Below are positions 27,520-36,744 of a stretch of 64,000 bases of DNA, piece after piece. This DNA is from an uncultured Lachnoanaerobaculum sp. (lineage in GTDB: Bacteria > Bacillota > Clostridia > Lachnospirales > Lachnospiraceae). The stretch lies in assembly GCA_946999385.1 (NCBI GenBank), contig CAMQCZ010000004.1:1-64000 (forward strand). Direction: 5' to 3'. The position numbers and the translations under genes were made by a program. The notes below the pieces were generated by a model, which saw only the letters and a program-made list of their open reading frames with translations, did no database searches and was not told where the DNA came from. Each line of letters begins with the position of its first letter. The first letter of the stretch is position 1.

Positions 27520-28083
27520 ATGTCATTAATTAATAAAGAAATATCAGATTTTACAGCACAAGTTTTTCATAAAGGTGAATTTAAAACAGTAAGTAAGGCT
27601 GATTTGATGGGAAAATGGACGGTATTTTTCTTCTATCCTGCAGATTTTACATTTGTATGTCCTACAGAATTGGAAGATTTACAAAATAAATATGAAGATT
27701 TTAAGAAAGCAGGGGTAGAAATATATTCAGTTTCTACAGATACACATTTTACACATAAGGCTTGGCATGATCATTCTGAAAGAATCAGTAAGCTTGAATA
27801 TCCTATGTTAGCAGATCCTACACATACAATTTCAAAGGATTTTGAGGTATATATAGAAGCAGACGGTCTTGCTGAAAGAGGAAGCTTTATAATCAATCCT
27901 GAAGGAAAGATTGTTTCTTATGAAGTAAGTGCCGGTAATGTAGGTAGAAATGCTGATGAATTATTCAGAAAGGTTCAAGCTTGTCAATTTGTTCATGAGC
28001 ATGGTAATGAGGTTTGCCCTGCTAAATGGCAACCTGGTGCAAAAACATTAAAGCCAAGCTTAGATTTAGTAGGAGCATTATAA
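27520..28083 (+). CDS. ahpC: Alkyl hydroperoxide reductase C (peroxiredoxin)
   Basis: A cytosolic 2-Cys peroxiredoxin that reduces hydrogen peroxide and organic peroxides. Peroxidatic Cys47 lies in FVCPTE and resolving Cys166 in EVCPAKW. The 187-residue length and the start MSLINKEI match E. coli AhpC closely. I chose ATG 27520, not the in-frame ATG 27493, because AGAGGAGG lies about 7 nt upstream of 27520. The next gene, 27 bp on, encodes its likely electron donor. Expression is probably controlled through the palindrome over its promoter. Confidence 0.95.
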   Translation: MSLINKEISDFTAQVFHKGEFKTVSKADLMGKWTVFFFYPADFTFVCPTELEDLQNKYEDFKKAGVEIYSVSTDTHFTHKAWHDHSERISKLEYPMLADPTHTISKDFEVYIEADGLAERGSFIINPEGKIVSYEVSAGNVGRNADELFRKVQACQFVHEHGNEVCPAKWQPGAKTLKPSLDLVGAL

Positions 28084-28110
28084 GAGATTTTATAAGATAA
28101 GGGGTATAAC

Positions 28111-29733
28111 ATGGAACATTTATATGATGTCGTAGTAATTGGCGGTGGACCTTCAGGGCTCACCGCCGCCCTGTATTTAGCGAGAGCTTGTTACAAGGTA
28201 CTGGTTTTAGAAAAAGAAAATTTTGGTGGTCAAATCAGAATAACCAATGAGGTTGTAAACTATCCGGGTATTGAGAGCACTGATGGACATACCTTAACTG
28301 AAACTATGCGTAAACAGGCAGCAAGCTTTGGCAGTGAATTTGCTATAGCTGAGGCGACAGGTCTGGATTTAGAAGGTGATATAAAGACTATACATACAAA
28401 TAAGGGAGATTATAAGGCCTTTGGTATTTTGATTTCAACCGGTGCAAGTCCAAGATGTATAGGATTTAAAGGTGAAGAAGAATATAAAGGAAGAGGAGTT
28501 GCATATTGTGCAACCTGTGATGGGGAATTTTTTACGGATAAAGAGGTCTTTGTTATTGGTGGAGGATATGCGGCTGCAGAAGAAAGTCTTTTTCTTACAA
28601 GATATGCTAAGAAAATCACCGTATTAGTACGTGGTGATGATTTTAAATGTGATAGAGCCACAGCTGAACATGTAAAAGCTCATGAAAAGATAACTGTGCT
28701 TACAAATACAGAAATGGTAGAGGTATCAGGAGATTCATTTTTAAATAGAGTTGTATATAAAAATAGAAATACCGGAGAAATTACGGAATATAAATCAGAT
28801 GATAATTTGGGAGTATTTGTCTTTGCAGGCTTCTTACCTCAGGTAGCTTTGATAAAGGATAAGCTGGAGCTTACAGAAAAGGGATATATTTGGACTGATA
28901 GAAATCAAAAAACAAGCATGGAAGGTGTTTATGCAAGTGGAGATGTTTGTGATAAACCACTTCGTCAGGTTGTAACAGCTGTTGGAGATGGTGCTTTAGC
29001 AGCCACAGAGCTTGAAAAATATGCAGCCACTATGCAAAAAAAGACAGGTATTGTTCCGGAAGCTCCAAAGCGTAAAAGCAATATGAAAAAAGAAGTTAGA
29101 AGCGATAATGAGGGAACTGATATAGATTCATCATCAAATATTTTTACAAGTGATATGCTTGAGCAATTAAATGCAGTATTTGAAAGAATGTCATCAAGGT
29201 TAATCTTGGAGCTTTGCCTTGATGATAGAGAAGTATCAAAAGAGCTGGAAGGATATATGCAGGAGCTTGCAAAGCTTAGTGATAAGTTAGAAGTTAGCTA
29301 TAGCGATAATAAGAATATCCTAAGACCTTGTGTTAGGATTTTGCATGAAGATGCTTCATATAGCGGATATGCCTTCCACGGAGTTCCGGGCGGTCATGAA
29401 TTTACCTCTTTTATTTTGGCATTATATAATATTGCAGGTCCGGGTCAAGCACTTGACGAGGCCGGCAAAGAAAAGATTAAGGCTTTAAGTAAAAAAAGAG
29501 AAGTGAAGATATTAGTTTCTCTGGCTTGTACTATGTGTCCTGATTTAGTTGTCGCAGCTTCAAGAATAGCAGCCTTAAATAAAAATATTAAGGTTGATAC
29601 TTATGATATTAATCATTTTGGAGAATTAAAGGACAAGTACAAGGTTATGAGTGTTCCATGTATTGTAATAGATGAAAATGATGTTCATTTTGGTAAGAAA
29701 AATATAGATGCTTTATGTGATTTATTACAATAG
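28111..29733 (+). CDS. AhpF-like peroxiredoxin reductase with swapped domain order
   Basis: 540 residues. The N-terminal part (1-310) is a thioredoxin reductase: FAD motif GGGPSGLTA, redox pair Cys133/Cys136 (CATC), NAD motif GGGYAAAE and YASGDV. After a polar linker (about 311-345) come two thioredoxin-like folds equal to the N-terminal domain of E. coli AhpF. The first has no CxxC but keeps GVPGGHEFTS. The second has Cys473/Cys476 (CTMC), where AhpF has CHNC. Electrons should pass from NAD(P)H via FAD, C133/C136 and C473/C476 to AhpC, encoded directly upstream. Compared with classical AhpF the substrate-side domain is at the other end. Confidence 0.9.
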   Translation: MEHLYDVVVIGGGPSGLTAALYLARACYKVLVLEKENFGGQIRITNEVVNYPGIESTDGHTLTETMRKQAASFGSEFAIAEATGLDLEGDIKTIHTNKGDYKAFGILISTGASPRCIGFKGEEEYKGRGVAYCATCDGEFFTDKEVFVIGGGYAAAEESLFLTRYAKKITVLVRGDDFKCDRATAEHVKAHEKITVLTNTEMVEVSGDSFLNRVVYKNRNTGEITEYKSDDNLGVFVFAGFLPQVALIKDKLELTEKGYIWTDRNQKTSMEGVYASGDVCDKPLRQVVTAVGDGALAATELEKYAATMQKKTGIVPEAPKRKSNMKKEVRSDNEGTDIDSSSNIFTSDMLEQLNAVFERMSSRLILELCLDDREVSKELEGYMQELAKLSDKLEVSYSDNKNILRPCVRILHEDASYSGYAFHGVPGGHEFTSFILALYNIAGPGQALDEAGKEKIKALSKKREVKILVSLACTMCPDLVVAASRIAALNKNIKVDTYDINHFGELKDKYKVMSVPCIVIDENDVHFGKKNIDALCDLLQ

Positions 29734-30035
29734 TAAAGTGTGTTTTAAAATTTAAATTTTTATTCATGCCAAAATTTTCAAAATATGTTAAAGAATCTTT
29801 GATTTTTATAGTATTTTTTATTTTTAACAAACCGAAATATTTTCGGTTTGTTTTTTAGTATGATATTTTTTATTGAATTGCGAAAATAAATTTATAGATG
29901 TTTAATATAATACAAAAAATGCACAAAAAAGATATATATATTTTTGCAAAACAATACATATTGACTTATATTTAAAAATATGATAATCTTCATTTAGTTA
30001 AAAGTACTTTTAAACTAAAAAAAGGTTGGTGCTTT
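29734..30035. other. Intergenic region of 302 bp
   Basis: Besides the terminator at 29827-29856 it holds a possible promoter, TTGACT (29961-29966) with TGATAAT (29981-29987). The spacing is not ideal. The AAAGG at 30021-30025 precedes the ATG at 30036. No gene is seen. Confidence 0.4.
29827..29856 (+). terminator. Rho-independent terminator of ahpC-ahpF-like operon
   Basis: ACAAACCGAAA (29827-29837), loop TAT, TTTCGGTTTGT (29841-29851), then a T run. Confidence 0.85.
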
Positions 30036-30570
30036 ATGAGAAATAGATTGAAAAAAATGATTGCATGTATTATGAGTTTTGTTTTTGTATTCTCTAATAC
30101 AGCGTTGCTTCTACACATCTAAATCAAAAAATAAAAAGTATATAAGTTCCGGTAAATGTAGTTACGATAGTTTTAAAGATATTTTAGAAAATTCTAATAA
30201 TAAATTGTTTAGATCTAGTAAAGATATTGTGGGAAAACAATTTAAACATGTAGAATTAGGAAGTGTAAGTGAAACATTATATAAAAGTGATTTAGAGGGT
30301 CTTAAGGACATTTCCACTCTAATAGGAATATTGTCAGGTATTCTTTCGAATGTGCCTGTGAGTGTTGCTTCAAATATTGCTGCACTGATATTTGATAGGA
30401 TAATTAGAAATACTCCTGAAGAGTTAGTTGTTGATACTACGAGCTATGAGGTATTGCTTACTCATGATAATGCGTATTATACACATTGTTATCATTCTAC
30501 TATTAAATTTTATAATGATGGTAAGCTTATAAAAACAATGAAAGATTATTCACAATCTATAGGAGGCTAA
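30036..30570 (+). pseudogene. Small secreted protein, frameshifted at the signal peptide; possible bacteriocin/toxin-like
   Basis: ATG 30036, with AAAGG upstream, opens a clear signal peptide (MRNRLKKMIACIMSFVFVFS, then NTA). That frame stops at 30120-30122. The following reading frame (shift of +1) is open to 30570 and gives a mature part of about 150 residues beginning near TSKSKNKK. Its only other start is an unlikely TTG at 30079. The mature part has a hydrophobic, Gly-containing helix (LIGILSGILSN... to about IAALIF) followed by a Tyr/His-rich region with two close Cys-free strands and one Cys. This looks like a small secreted pore-forming or bacteriocin-type protein, but I do not recognise the family with confidence. 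The next gene starts within its stop codon. The break could be a mutation, a sequencing error or a controlled shift. Confidence 0.6.
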
Positions 30571-30815
30571 TGAAAAAAAGTGAGATTTTATTCCCTATAA
30601 CATCTTTTTGCACAATGAGTCAATTTATTTTTAGGGAGAATAAATTGAGAGTATTTTTGGTATTATTGCTTATTACTTTTTTATCAATTCTAAAACCTAA
30701 AATAAAAAATAAAGAAGAAAGTATAAAATTCACTCTAAAAGATATATTTTATATTTTATGTATGCTTATAATTTTTGGTATAAACATTTATGAGTGGATA
30801 ATATATTTAAGATAA
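30570..30815 (+). CDS. Small two-helix membrane protein, candidate partner/immunity protein
   Basis: 81 residues with two hydrophobic segments (about 29-45 and 58-76) separated by a Lys/Glu-rich loop. The ATG overlaps the stop of the secreted-protein gene (TAATG), with AGGAGG just before, so translation is coupled. A small membrane protein coupled to a small secreted protein is a common layout for bacteriocin immunity; this is inferred from position only. No database family is recognised. Confidence 0.6.
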   Translation: MKKSEILFPITSFCTMSQFIFRENKLRVFLVLLLITFLSILKPKIKNKEESIKFTLKDIFYILCMLIIFGINIYEWIIYLR

Positions 30816-30820
30816 TTAAT

Positions 30821-30852
30821 AAGCCTAGGTAGATTTTGTTCTACCTAGGCTT
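30821..30852. terminator. Terminator after the small membrane protein
   Basis: Perfect 13-bp stem AAGCCTAGGTAGA (30821-30833)/complement (30840-30852) with a 6-nt loop. Convergent with the ABC-F gene. Confidence 0.75.
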
Positions 30853-30872
30853 TGATTAGTTTTTAAGATTAT

Positions 30873-32426
30873 TTATACTCTTAAAGCCCAGTCTTTACAA
30901 TCTATTATCTTAGTTGCAAAATCTTCATAAAAATCAGGCTCATGGCAGATTAAAATAATACTTCCCTTATATGTTTTTAAAGCTCTTTTAAGCTCTTTTT
31001 TAGCATCTATATCAAGATGATTGGTAGGCTCATCTAAGACTAAAAGATTACTGGCTCTATTTATTAATTTACAAAGTCTAACTTTGGCTTGTTCTCCACC
31101 ACTTAAAACTTTTACAAGACTTTCTATATGCTTTGTCATAAGTCCACATTTTGCCAGGGCAGAGCGTATTTCATATTGGGTATAAGCCGGAAATTCAGTC
31201 CATAATTCTTCAATACAGGTATTTTTTGTATCAGTTTTCAATTCCTGCTCAAAATAGCCTATTTCAAGATAATCTCCCAAATGTACACTACCTGACAAAG
31301 CAGGGTTTAAACCGAGTATACTTTTTAAAAGGGTGGTTTTTCCAATACCATTAGAACCGAAAAATACAATTTTTTCTCCTCTTTCCATGCTTATATTGAT
31401 AGGTTTAGAGAGAGCTTCATCATAGCCTATAACTAAGTTCCTGGTTTCAAATATAATTTTACCTGATGTTTTAGCCTCTTTAAAATTAAATTCAGGTTTA
31501 GGTTTTTCACCGGCAAGTTCAATTATATCCATATTGTCCAATTTTTTTTGCCTTGACATTGCCATATTTCTTGTGGATACTCTTGCCTTATTTCTGGCAA
31601 CAAAATCAGTCAGCCTTGCAATTTCTTGTTGTTGTCTTTTATAAGCCGCTTCTAATTGATTTTTCTTTACTTCATAAACTTCTAAAAATTTATTATAATC
31701 TCCAACATATCTATCAAGATTTTGATTTTCCATGTGATAGATAATATTGACAACGGAATTCAAAAAATTCATATCATGTGAAATTAAAACAAAGGCATTT
31801 TCATATTCCAGCAAATATCTTTTCAACCATTCTATATGAGAAACGTCCAAGTAGTTTGTAGGCTCATCAAGTAATAAAATATCAGGCTTTGAAAGTAGTA
31901 GTTTAGCCAGCAAAATTTTAGTTCTTTGCCCACCTGATAATTCGTCTACGTCCTTGTCAAGACCTAGTTCAAGTATACCCAGAGCTTTTGCAACCTCCTC
32001 CACCTTGGCATCTATCATATAAAAATCATGTGCAGTTAATAAATCTTGTATAGTTCCGGCTTCTTCAAGGTAAGTATTTATTTCATCGTCAGAGGCAGTT
32101 GCCATTTTTTCATAAAACTCATTCATTTGTTTTTCTAAATCAAATAAAAATTCAAAGGCACTTTTAAGTACAGCTCTTATGCTTTGTCCTTTTTGCAAAA
32201 TTGTATGTTGGTCAAGATAGCCTACTCTAACATTTTTTGCCCATTCAATTTTTCCCTCATCAGGTATTAATTTATTAGTTACAATATTCATAAAAGTAGA
32301 TTTACCTTCACCGTTTGCACCTATAAGACCTATATGTTCTCCTTTTAACATTCTAAATGAAATAGAATTAAAAATGGCTCTGTCCCCAAAGCCATGTGTA
32401 AGATTTGATACACTTAATATACTCAT
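30873..32426 (-). CDS. ABC-F family ATPase
   Basis: 517 residues with two ATP-binding cassettes and no membrane helices. Cassette 1 has GANGEGKST, signature LSGGQRTKI and LLDEPTNYLD. Cassette 2 has GSNGIGKTT, LSGGEQAKV and LVLDEPTNHLD. A charged helical linker (about 220-300, EAAYKRQQQEIARL) joins them. ABC-F proteins act on ribosomes; some rescue stalled ribosomes and some give antibiotic resistance. The linker here is short, which points to a housekeeping type more than a resistance type, but that cannot be settled from sequence. A DUF951 gene lies 13 bp upstream. Confidence 0.88.
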   Translation of the reverse strand: MSILSVSNLTHGFGDRAIFNSISFRMLKGEHIGLIGANGEGKSTFMNIVTNKLIPDEGKIEWAKNVRVGYLDQHTILQKGQSIRAVLKSAFEFLFDLEKQMNEFYEKMATASDDEINTYLEEAGTIQDLLTAHDFYMIDAKVEEVAKALGILELGLDKDVDELSGGQRTKILLAKLLLSKPDILLLDEPTNYLDVSHIEWLKRYLLEYENAFVLISHDMNFLNSVVNIIYHMENQNLDRYVGDYNKFLEVYEVKKNQLEAAYKRQQQEIARLTDFVARNKARVSTRNMAMSRQKKLDNMDIIELAGEKPKPEFNFKEAKTSGKIIFETRNLVIGYDEALSKPINISMERGEKIVFFGSNGIGKTTLLKSILGLNPALSGSVHLGDYLEIGYFEQELKTDTKNTCIEELWTEFPAYTQYEIRSALAKCGLMTKHIESLVKVLSGGEQAKVRLCKLINRASNLLVLDEPTNHLDIDAKKELKRALKTYKGSIILICHEPDFYEDFATKIIDCKDWALRV

Positions 32427-32439
32427 ATTACTCCTATTA

Positions 32440-32628
32440 TTATTGAGATATTTTATAAATAATATCTTTAATATTATTTTCCAATTTATTTCTAGCTATC
32501 ATAATTTGTCTATCACATTGAAGACATTTTATTCTGAAATCTTGCCCTATACGTATAACTTCCCAAGTAGAAGAACCGCAGGGATGCTTTTTTTTAAGAA
32601 TCAGCTTATCACCTATATTTATTTTCAT
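32440..32628 (-). CDS. DUF951 family protein
   Basis: 62 residues. The pattern KKKHPCGSSTWEV, GQDFRIKCLQC defines DUF951 (YyzM-like), a small conserved Firmicute protein of unknown role. Three Cys residues (the C of HPCG and CLQC) could bind a metal. It precedes the ABC-F gene by 13 bp on the same strand and is likely co-transcribed with it. Confidence 0.85.
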   Translation of the reverse strand: MKINIGDKLILKKKHPCGSSTWEVIRIGQDFRIKCLQCDRQIMIARNKLENNIKDIIYKISQ

Positions 32629-32674
32629 AAATAAATCCTTTCATTTGTAGAGCTTATATTAAAATACACGCTCA

Positions 32675-33697
32675 TCAAACAATTTCATTTAAATATATGG
32701 AATCTAGAGTTGTTATTAAATTTGAAATATCAATATTTCCGATATGTTTATCAATTAAAAAAGATTTAGTAAAAGAATTTATATCATATTTAAAAATATT
32801 TTTATCTTCAGGAAGAGTAAAATCATAATCATATTTTTTTAATGTTGAACAATATTTGCCAAGCTTCCAAATATAAATTCCCATATTTTCTTTTATTATA
32901 TTATCCTTTATTTTTAAAATTATGCTAAGCTTGTTATTTATAGCATTATCTTTTAATTTGAAATTTGTTAGAAATTCAAAGAGATTTATTATTCTCAGCA
33001 TATAAGCCGGTTTGTTTGTAATTTCTTTTTTTGAAAATTCATTTAATATTAAGGTCTCTCTTTTTTCAAGCTTATCCAAGCCCCAAAAAGTTTCAAAGCC
33101 TATGATTTTATTTTTATTTTTATAAATTCGTAAAAAGCCATTTTCACTTTGAATTTCTTTTAAATATCTTAGAAAATAATTTTCATCTTTTAATATATAT
33201 ACATTATAATTTTTGCCTAAATATGTATTTGAAAATTTGATTAATTCCTTTAAATCTTTTTGTTGAAAATTATATATATTAAAAGCGGTATTATTTAATC
33301 TGATATTTTCATAATTATTAATAAATACAAAATCAAAGGGAGAATAATAAGCCTCATCCTCCGGTAATAAGAAGGTGAAGGGCTTATTTTCTTTATACAT
33401 ATCATTTAAAAATTTAGAAATCACTTTCGACATCAAGCCTTTTCGACGATGATTAATATCAGTCGCAACTGCAACTATATAATATATTTCGTAGATATTT
33501 TTGAAAAAATTTATTTTATATGGATTCAAATGAGCCATTGATAAAATTTCATTATTTTCTTCATAAACTAAGATTTTATTATCTTTGATTTTTTCTTTGT
33601 AATAATAATCTATAAATTTATCACTATCTGAATAAAAAGCTTGTTTATATAGTTTTTTTGTTTTATATTTTTCATTATTAGATAAGTATTTTAGCAT
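32675..33697 (-). CDS. GNAT acetyltransferase (Eis-like)
   Basis: 340 residues. The N-terminal GNAT domain shows YYIVAVATDINHRRKGLMSKVISKFL, which holds the acetyl-CoA pyrophosphate loop (RRKGLM). LLPEDEAYYSPFDF follows, as in Eis-type enhanced-survival acetyltransferases. The second half is a divergent GNAT-like and C-terminal domain. The acceptor is unknown. It starts 9 bp after the DUF2156 gene, so the two are likely one unit. Confidence 0.75.
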   Translation of the reverse strand: MLKYLSNNEKYKTKKLYKQAFYSDSDKFIDYYYKEKIKDNKILVYEENNEILSMAHLNPYKINFFKNIYEIYYIVAVATDINHRRKGLMSKVISKFLNDMYKENKPFTFLLPEDEAYYSPFDFVFINNYENIRLNNTAFNIYNFQQKDLKELIKFSNTYLGKNYNVYILKDENYFLRYLKEIQSENGFLRIYKNKNKIIGFETFWGLDKLEKRETLILNEFSKKEITNKPAYMLRIINLFEFLTNFKLKDNAINNKLSIILKIKDNIIKENMGIYIWKLGKYCSTLKKYDYDFTLPEDKNIFKYDINSFTKSFLIDKHIGNIDISNLITTLDSIYLNEIV

Positions 33698-33706
33698 AAG
33701 GAACCT

Positions 33707-34636
33707 TTATTTTTGCTCAATATAATATTTTCTCGCATATTCAGACGGATCATAGCTTTTTTTTGCTTTTCTAAGTCCTTCTATACCTAAATCATCTTCT
33801 CTGTTGACTAAAAGAGCTTTTGGAAATTCATTTATCTGGAATTCTCTATTTATAAATTGATATAAGCCTATAATTTCAGGGTTTGCTTTTTCTATATGTA
33901 CAACTGACATATTATGTCTTTTATTAAAGCTTCCTATAGTAAATGCTTCTAAATTATTATCAATATATACTCCTGACATATGTATATTTAAATTTTTGCA
34001 ATTAAGTAAAATTTCATGAATACCTAAAACCTCGGGATCTAAATGCTTTTCAACATTCATTCCTTTCATAGCTCTCCATTTATCAAGAAATTTAAAAATA
34101 TCATCTCTGTCATTGCAGCTAAGTTTTCTATATATATATCTTCCTTCATAGGATTTCATAAAGTTGTTGCATAAATTCTTTTTTTTATGTAGCTTTTTAC
34201 CTGAGAGAGTTCTCATTCTTTCGGCCATATATATATAATCCTTTAGCTCCTCTTCTTCTTTTATGATAAATTTATCTTTGTTAAGCTTTAAAATATCTAC
34301 TCCGGCTTCATCGGCAAGATGTATTTTGAATTTTTTATTAAGAATTTTATTAAAATATTCTACACTAAGCTCGAAACAATATTCCAAATTTTCAGTACTG
34401 CATATAGGCATGGCTGAAAATGGATTGCCTTCATCAAAGCCCATTAACCAAATAATTCCTACATCCTTATTATCCTTTTTAGCAATGGCAAGCTTTACAT
34501 TATAATAATCTTTCCAAATGAAGCTCTCAAGGCTTACACTGTCGCAGGTCTTATTATCTCTTAATTCGTAAAAGCTATTATAATAAGGCATGTCCTTTGC
34601 CAACAGCTCTTTAAATTCCAAATCTTCAACATTCAT
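33707..34636 (-). CDS. DUF2156 (phosphatidylglycerol lysyltransferase C-terminal fold) protein
   Basis: 309 residues of the DUF2156/LPG_synthase_C group: tandem GNAT-like folds with SLESFIWKDYYNVKL, a Lys-rich middle (SGKKLHKKKN) and MSVVHIEKANPEIIGLYQFINREF. There is no membrane part, unlike the full MprF enzymes that add lysine to phosphatidylglycerol. Stand-alone members occur widely in clostridia with unknown substrate. It probably works with the adjacent Eis-like protein. Confidence 0.8.
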   Translation of the reverse strand: MNVEDLEFKELLAKDMPYYNSFYELRDNKTCDSVSLESFIWKDYYNVKLAIAKKDNKDVGIIWLMGFDEGNPFSAMPICSTENLEYCFELSVEYFNKILNKKFKIHLADEAGVDILKLNKDKFIIKEEEELKDYIYMAERMRTLSGKKLHKKKNLCNNFMKSYEGRYIYRKLSCNDRDDIFKFLDKWRAMKGMNVEKHLDPEVLGIHEILLNCKNLNIHMSGVYIDNNLEAFTIGSFNKRHNMSVVHIEKANPEIIGLYQFINREFQINEFPKALLVNREDDLGIEGLRKAKKSYDPSEYARKYYIEQK

Positions 34637-34718
34637 ATATTTCCCTTTCTATTTATAATATTATAACATTAAAAATTAAAAAGGTGATAATAAAATAATT
34701 GTATATATTAAAGCAATT

Positions 34719-35630
34719 TTATATCTTAAAACAACGTCCACTCGCACCGCAGGGTAAAAATAAATTCTTATCTTTTATTTTAAGGCCTATCTCATCAGCT
34801 TCGACACAGCTCATATTTGAATTTTTTATTAAAACCTCAAGCATATATTTTAATACTCCTGCTTGTAGTCCTGTTGTATATGAATTTATTAGAAAGAATA
34901 TAGCATCATCACTAAGTAAGCTTTTGCATAATTTTATTAAATCATATATACAATCTTCAATTTTCCAAATTTCACCCTTGGGGCCACGACCATATGAGGG
35001 AGGATCCATAATTATCGCCTGATATTTATTTCCTCTTCTAATTTCTCTTTCTACAAATTTTACGCAATCATCTACTAAGAATCTTATAGGTGCATTTGAC
35101 AGATTTGATAGAATGGCATTTTCTTTTGCCCAAGCTACCATACCTTTACTTGCATCAACATGTGTAACACTTGCTCCGGCTTTTGCACATGCTATAGTAG
35201 CACCACCTGTATAGGCAAATAAATTTAATACCTTTATTTCCCGATGGTTACCCTCAAGATTTTTTGAAATAAGACGGCTTGCCCAGTCCCAATTAGTAGC
35301 CTGTTCAGGGAAAATACCTGTATGCTTGAAACTAAAGGGCTTTAAATTGAATTTTAAAGTAGTATTATTAGTTATTGTTTTAACTTCCTTTGGTAAGTCA
35401 TAGCTTATAGTCCATACCTTGGGAAGATTAAAAAATTCCCATTCACCGCCACCTTTTGAGCTGCGATGATAGTGTGCATTAATTTTATGCTTACTTAATA
35501 TATTTTTATTTGTATTCCATATAACCTGTGGGTCAGGACGAACAAGTATATAATCACCGAAGCGTTCCAGCTTTTCACCATTAGAAGTATCAAGGACTTC
35601 ATATTCTTTCCAATTGTTTTGATACCACAT
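34719..35630 (-). CDS. Class I SAM methyltransferase, RlmI/RlmK-like
   Basis: 303 residues. The SAM-binding NLFAYTGGATIACAKAGA and the active-site MDPPSYGRGPKGEIW place it among COG1092-type rRNA methyltransferases. It lacks the N-terminal PUA domain of RlmI and starts with a beta-rich segment. It probably methylates an RNA base; which one is unknown. No close partner gene. Confidence 0.82.
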   Translation of the reverse strand: MWYQNNWKEYEVLDTSNGEKLERFGDYILVRPDPQVIWNTNKNILSKHKINAHYHRSSKGGGEWEFFNLPKVWTISYDLPKEVKTITNNTTLKFNLKPFSFKHTGIFPEQATNWDWASRLISKNLEGNHREIKVLNLFAYTGGATIACAKAGASVTHVDASKGMVAWAKENAILSNLSNAPIRFLVDDCVKFVEREIRRGNKYQAIIMDPPSYGRGPKGEIWKIEDCIYDLIKLCKSLLSDDAIFFLINSYTTGLQAGVLKYMLEVLIKNSNMSCVEADEIGLKIKDKNLFLPCGASGRCFKI

Positions 35631-35850
35631 AAATCACCTCACATAATATTTAATATAATTTATCATAAGCTATAAATTAAGGCAAGACGATATGAAAATA
35701 TTAAGCATTCAGTATTACAATTTTTTAATATTTAATACAAAAAATTGTAAACTAAAATATGGGCATAAAAATGATATCAATTTTTAATATTGACATTTAC
35801 TATTATAATTTATATCACTTTATCTTTCATATTTAATATAAATTGTTAAT

Positions 35851-35879
35851 TTGACATGGAGTATATAAAATAGTAAAAT
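35851..35879 (+). promoter_or_regulatory. Promoter of the rhomboid-like/pyk unit
   Basis: TTGACA (35851-35856), 17-bp spacer, TAAAAT (35874-35879). The rest of 35631-35923 shows no gene. Confidence 0.7.
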
Positions 35880-35923
35880 AAATTAAAAAATAATTTTTAT
35901 AATTATGATTTTAAAGGAGAAAA

Positions 35924-36721
35924 ATGGGCTTTTTTAATAAGATAGAAAGAAAATATTCCAAATATGCCATAAGAGGTTTGATGAAATATTTGGTAGTATT
36001 GTATGCTATAGGATTACTTGTTTCAAATTTATATTTTGAAAGACTTAGCTTGGATGTATCCAAGCTTATGTCAGGAGAGGTTTGGAGAATATTTACTTGG
36101 CTTATGTATCCGCCCTCAAATGGGATATTCTTCTCGATTATAATGATTTTTTTGTATTATAGCTTGGGAAATACCTTAGAAATGGTTTGGGGAAGCTTTC
36201 GCTTTAATCTTTATATGTTTATGGGAATATTATTTCATATAATAGCAAGCTTTATTATGTATTATATATTTAATCAAAATATATATATAACTCCTGATGA
36301 GTTAAATATTTCTATATTTTTAGCATTTGCTCTTACTTTTCCTGAAATGGAATTTAGAATATATTTTGTATTACCTATAAAAGCAAAAATATTAGCTATA
36401 TTTTATGCTATTATTGAGCTTGTTAATTTTATCAATGGTGATATATCTACAAAGCTGACTATATTTTTATGTTTATTTAATTTTATAATCTTTTATTTAA
36501 TCACAGGTGATTTTAAGAATAAATTCAAAACTAAATTTAAAAAAATGAATAATAAAAGTAATATAAAAATGAAACCCGGGTCTATGATACATATATGTAA
36601 TATTTGTAAAAGAAATTCAAAGGATTATCCGGAACTTGAATTTAGACATTGCTCAAAATGTCGTGGAGATTATGAATATTGTAATGAACATATTTTTACA
36701 CATATACATATATCAGATTAA
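35924..36721 (+). CDS. Rhomboid-fold membrane protein without catalytic residues, with C-terminal zinc ribbon
   Basis: 265 residues. About six membrane helices lie in the first 190 residues, with rhomboid-like features (GEVWRIFTWLMYP; LGNTLEMVWGSFRFN; LPIKAKILAI). The catalytic GxSG is replaced by LNISIFL and no paired catalytic His is evident, so it is probably not a protease. The cytosolic tail has CNICKR, CSKCRG and YCNEH, a likely zinc site with four or five Cys plus His residues. Pyruvate kinase begins 23 bp downstream. Role unknown. Confidence 0.72.
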   Translation: MGFFNKIERKYSKYAIRGLMKYLVVLYAIGLLVSNLYFERLSLDVSKLMSGEVWRIFTWLMYPPSNGIFFSIIMIFLYYSLGNTLEMVWGSFRFNLYMFMGILFHIIASFIMYYIFNQNIYITPDELNISIFLAFALTFPEMEFRIYFVLPIKAKILAIFYAIIELVNFINGDISTKLTIFLCLFNFIIFYLITGDFKNKFKTKFKKMNNKSNIKMKPGSMIHICNICKRNSKDYPELEFRHCSKCRGDYEYCNEHIFTHIHISD

Positions 36722-36744
36722 TAATAGAAATAAGAGGTAGATAA

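Noticed and set aside
30079..30116. TTG 30079 as the start of the small secreted protein
   Set aside because: No ribosome binding site, and it overlaps an in-phase signal peptide of another frame starting at ATG 30036, which points to a frameshift instead.
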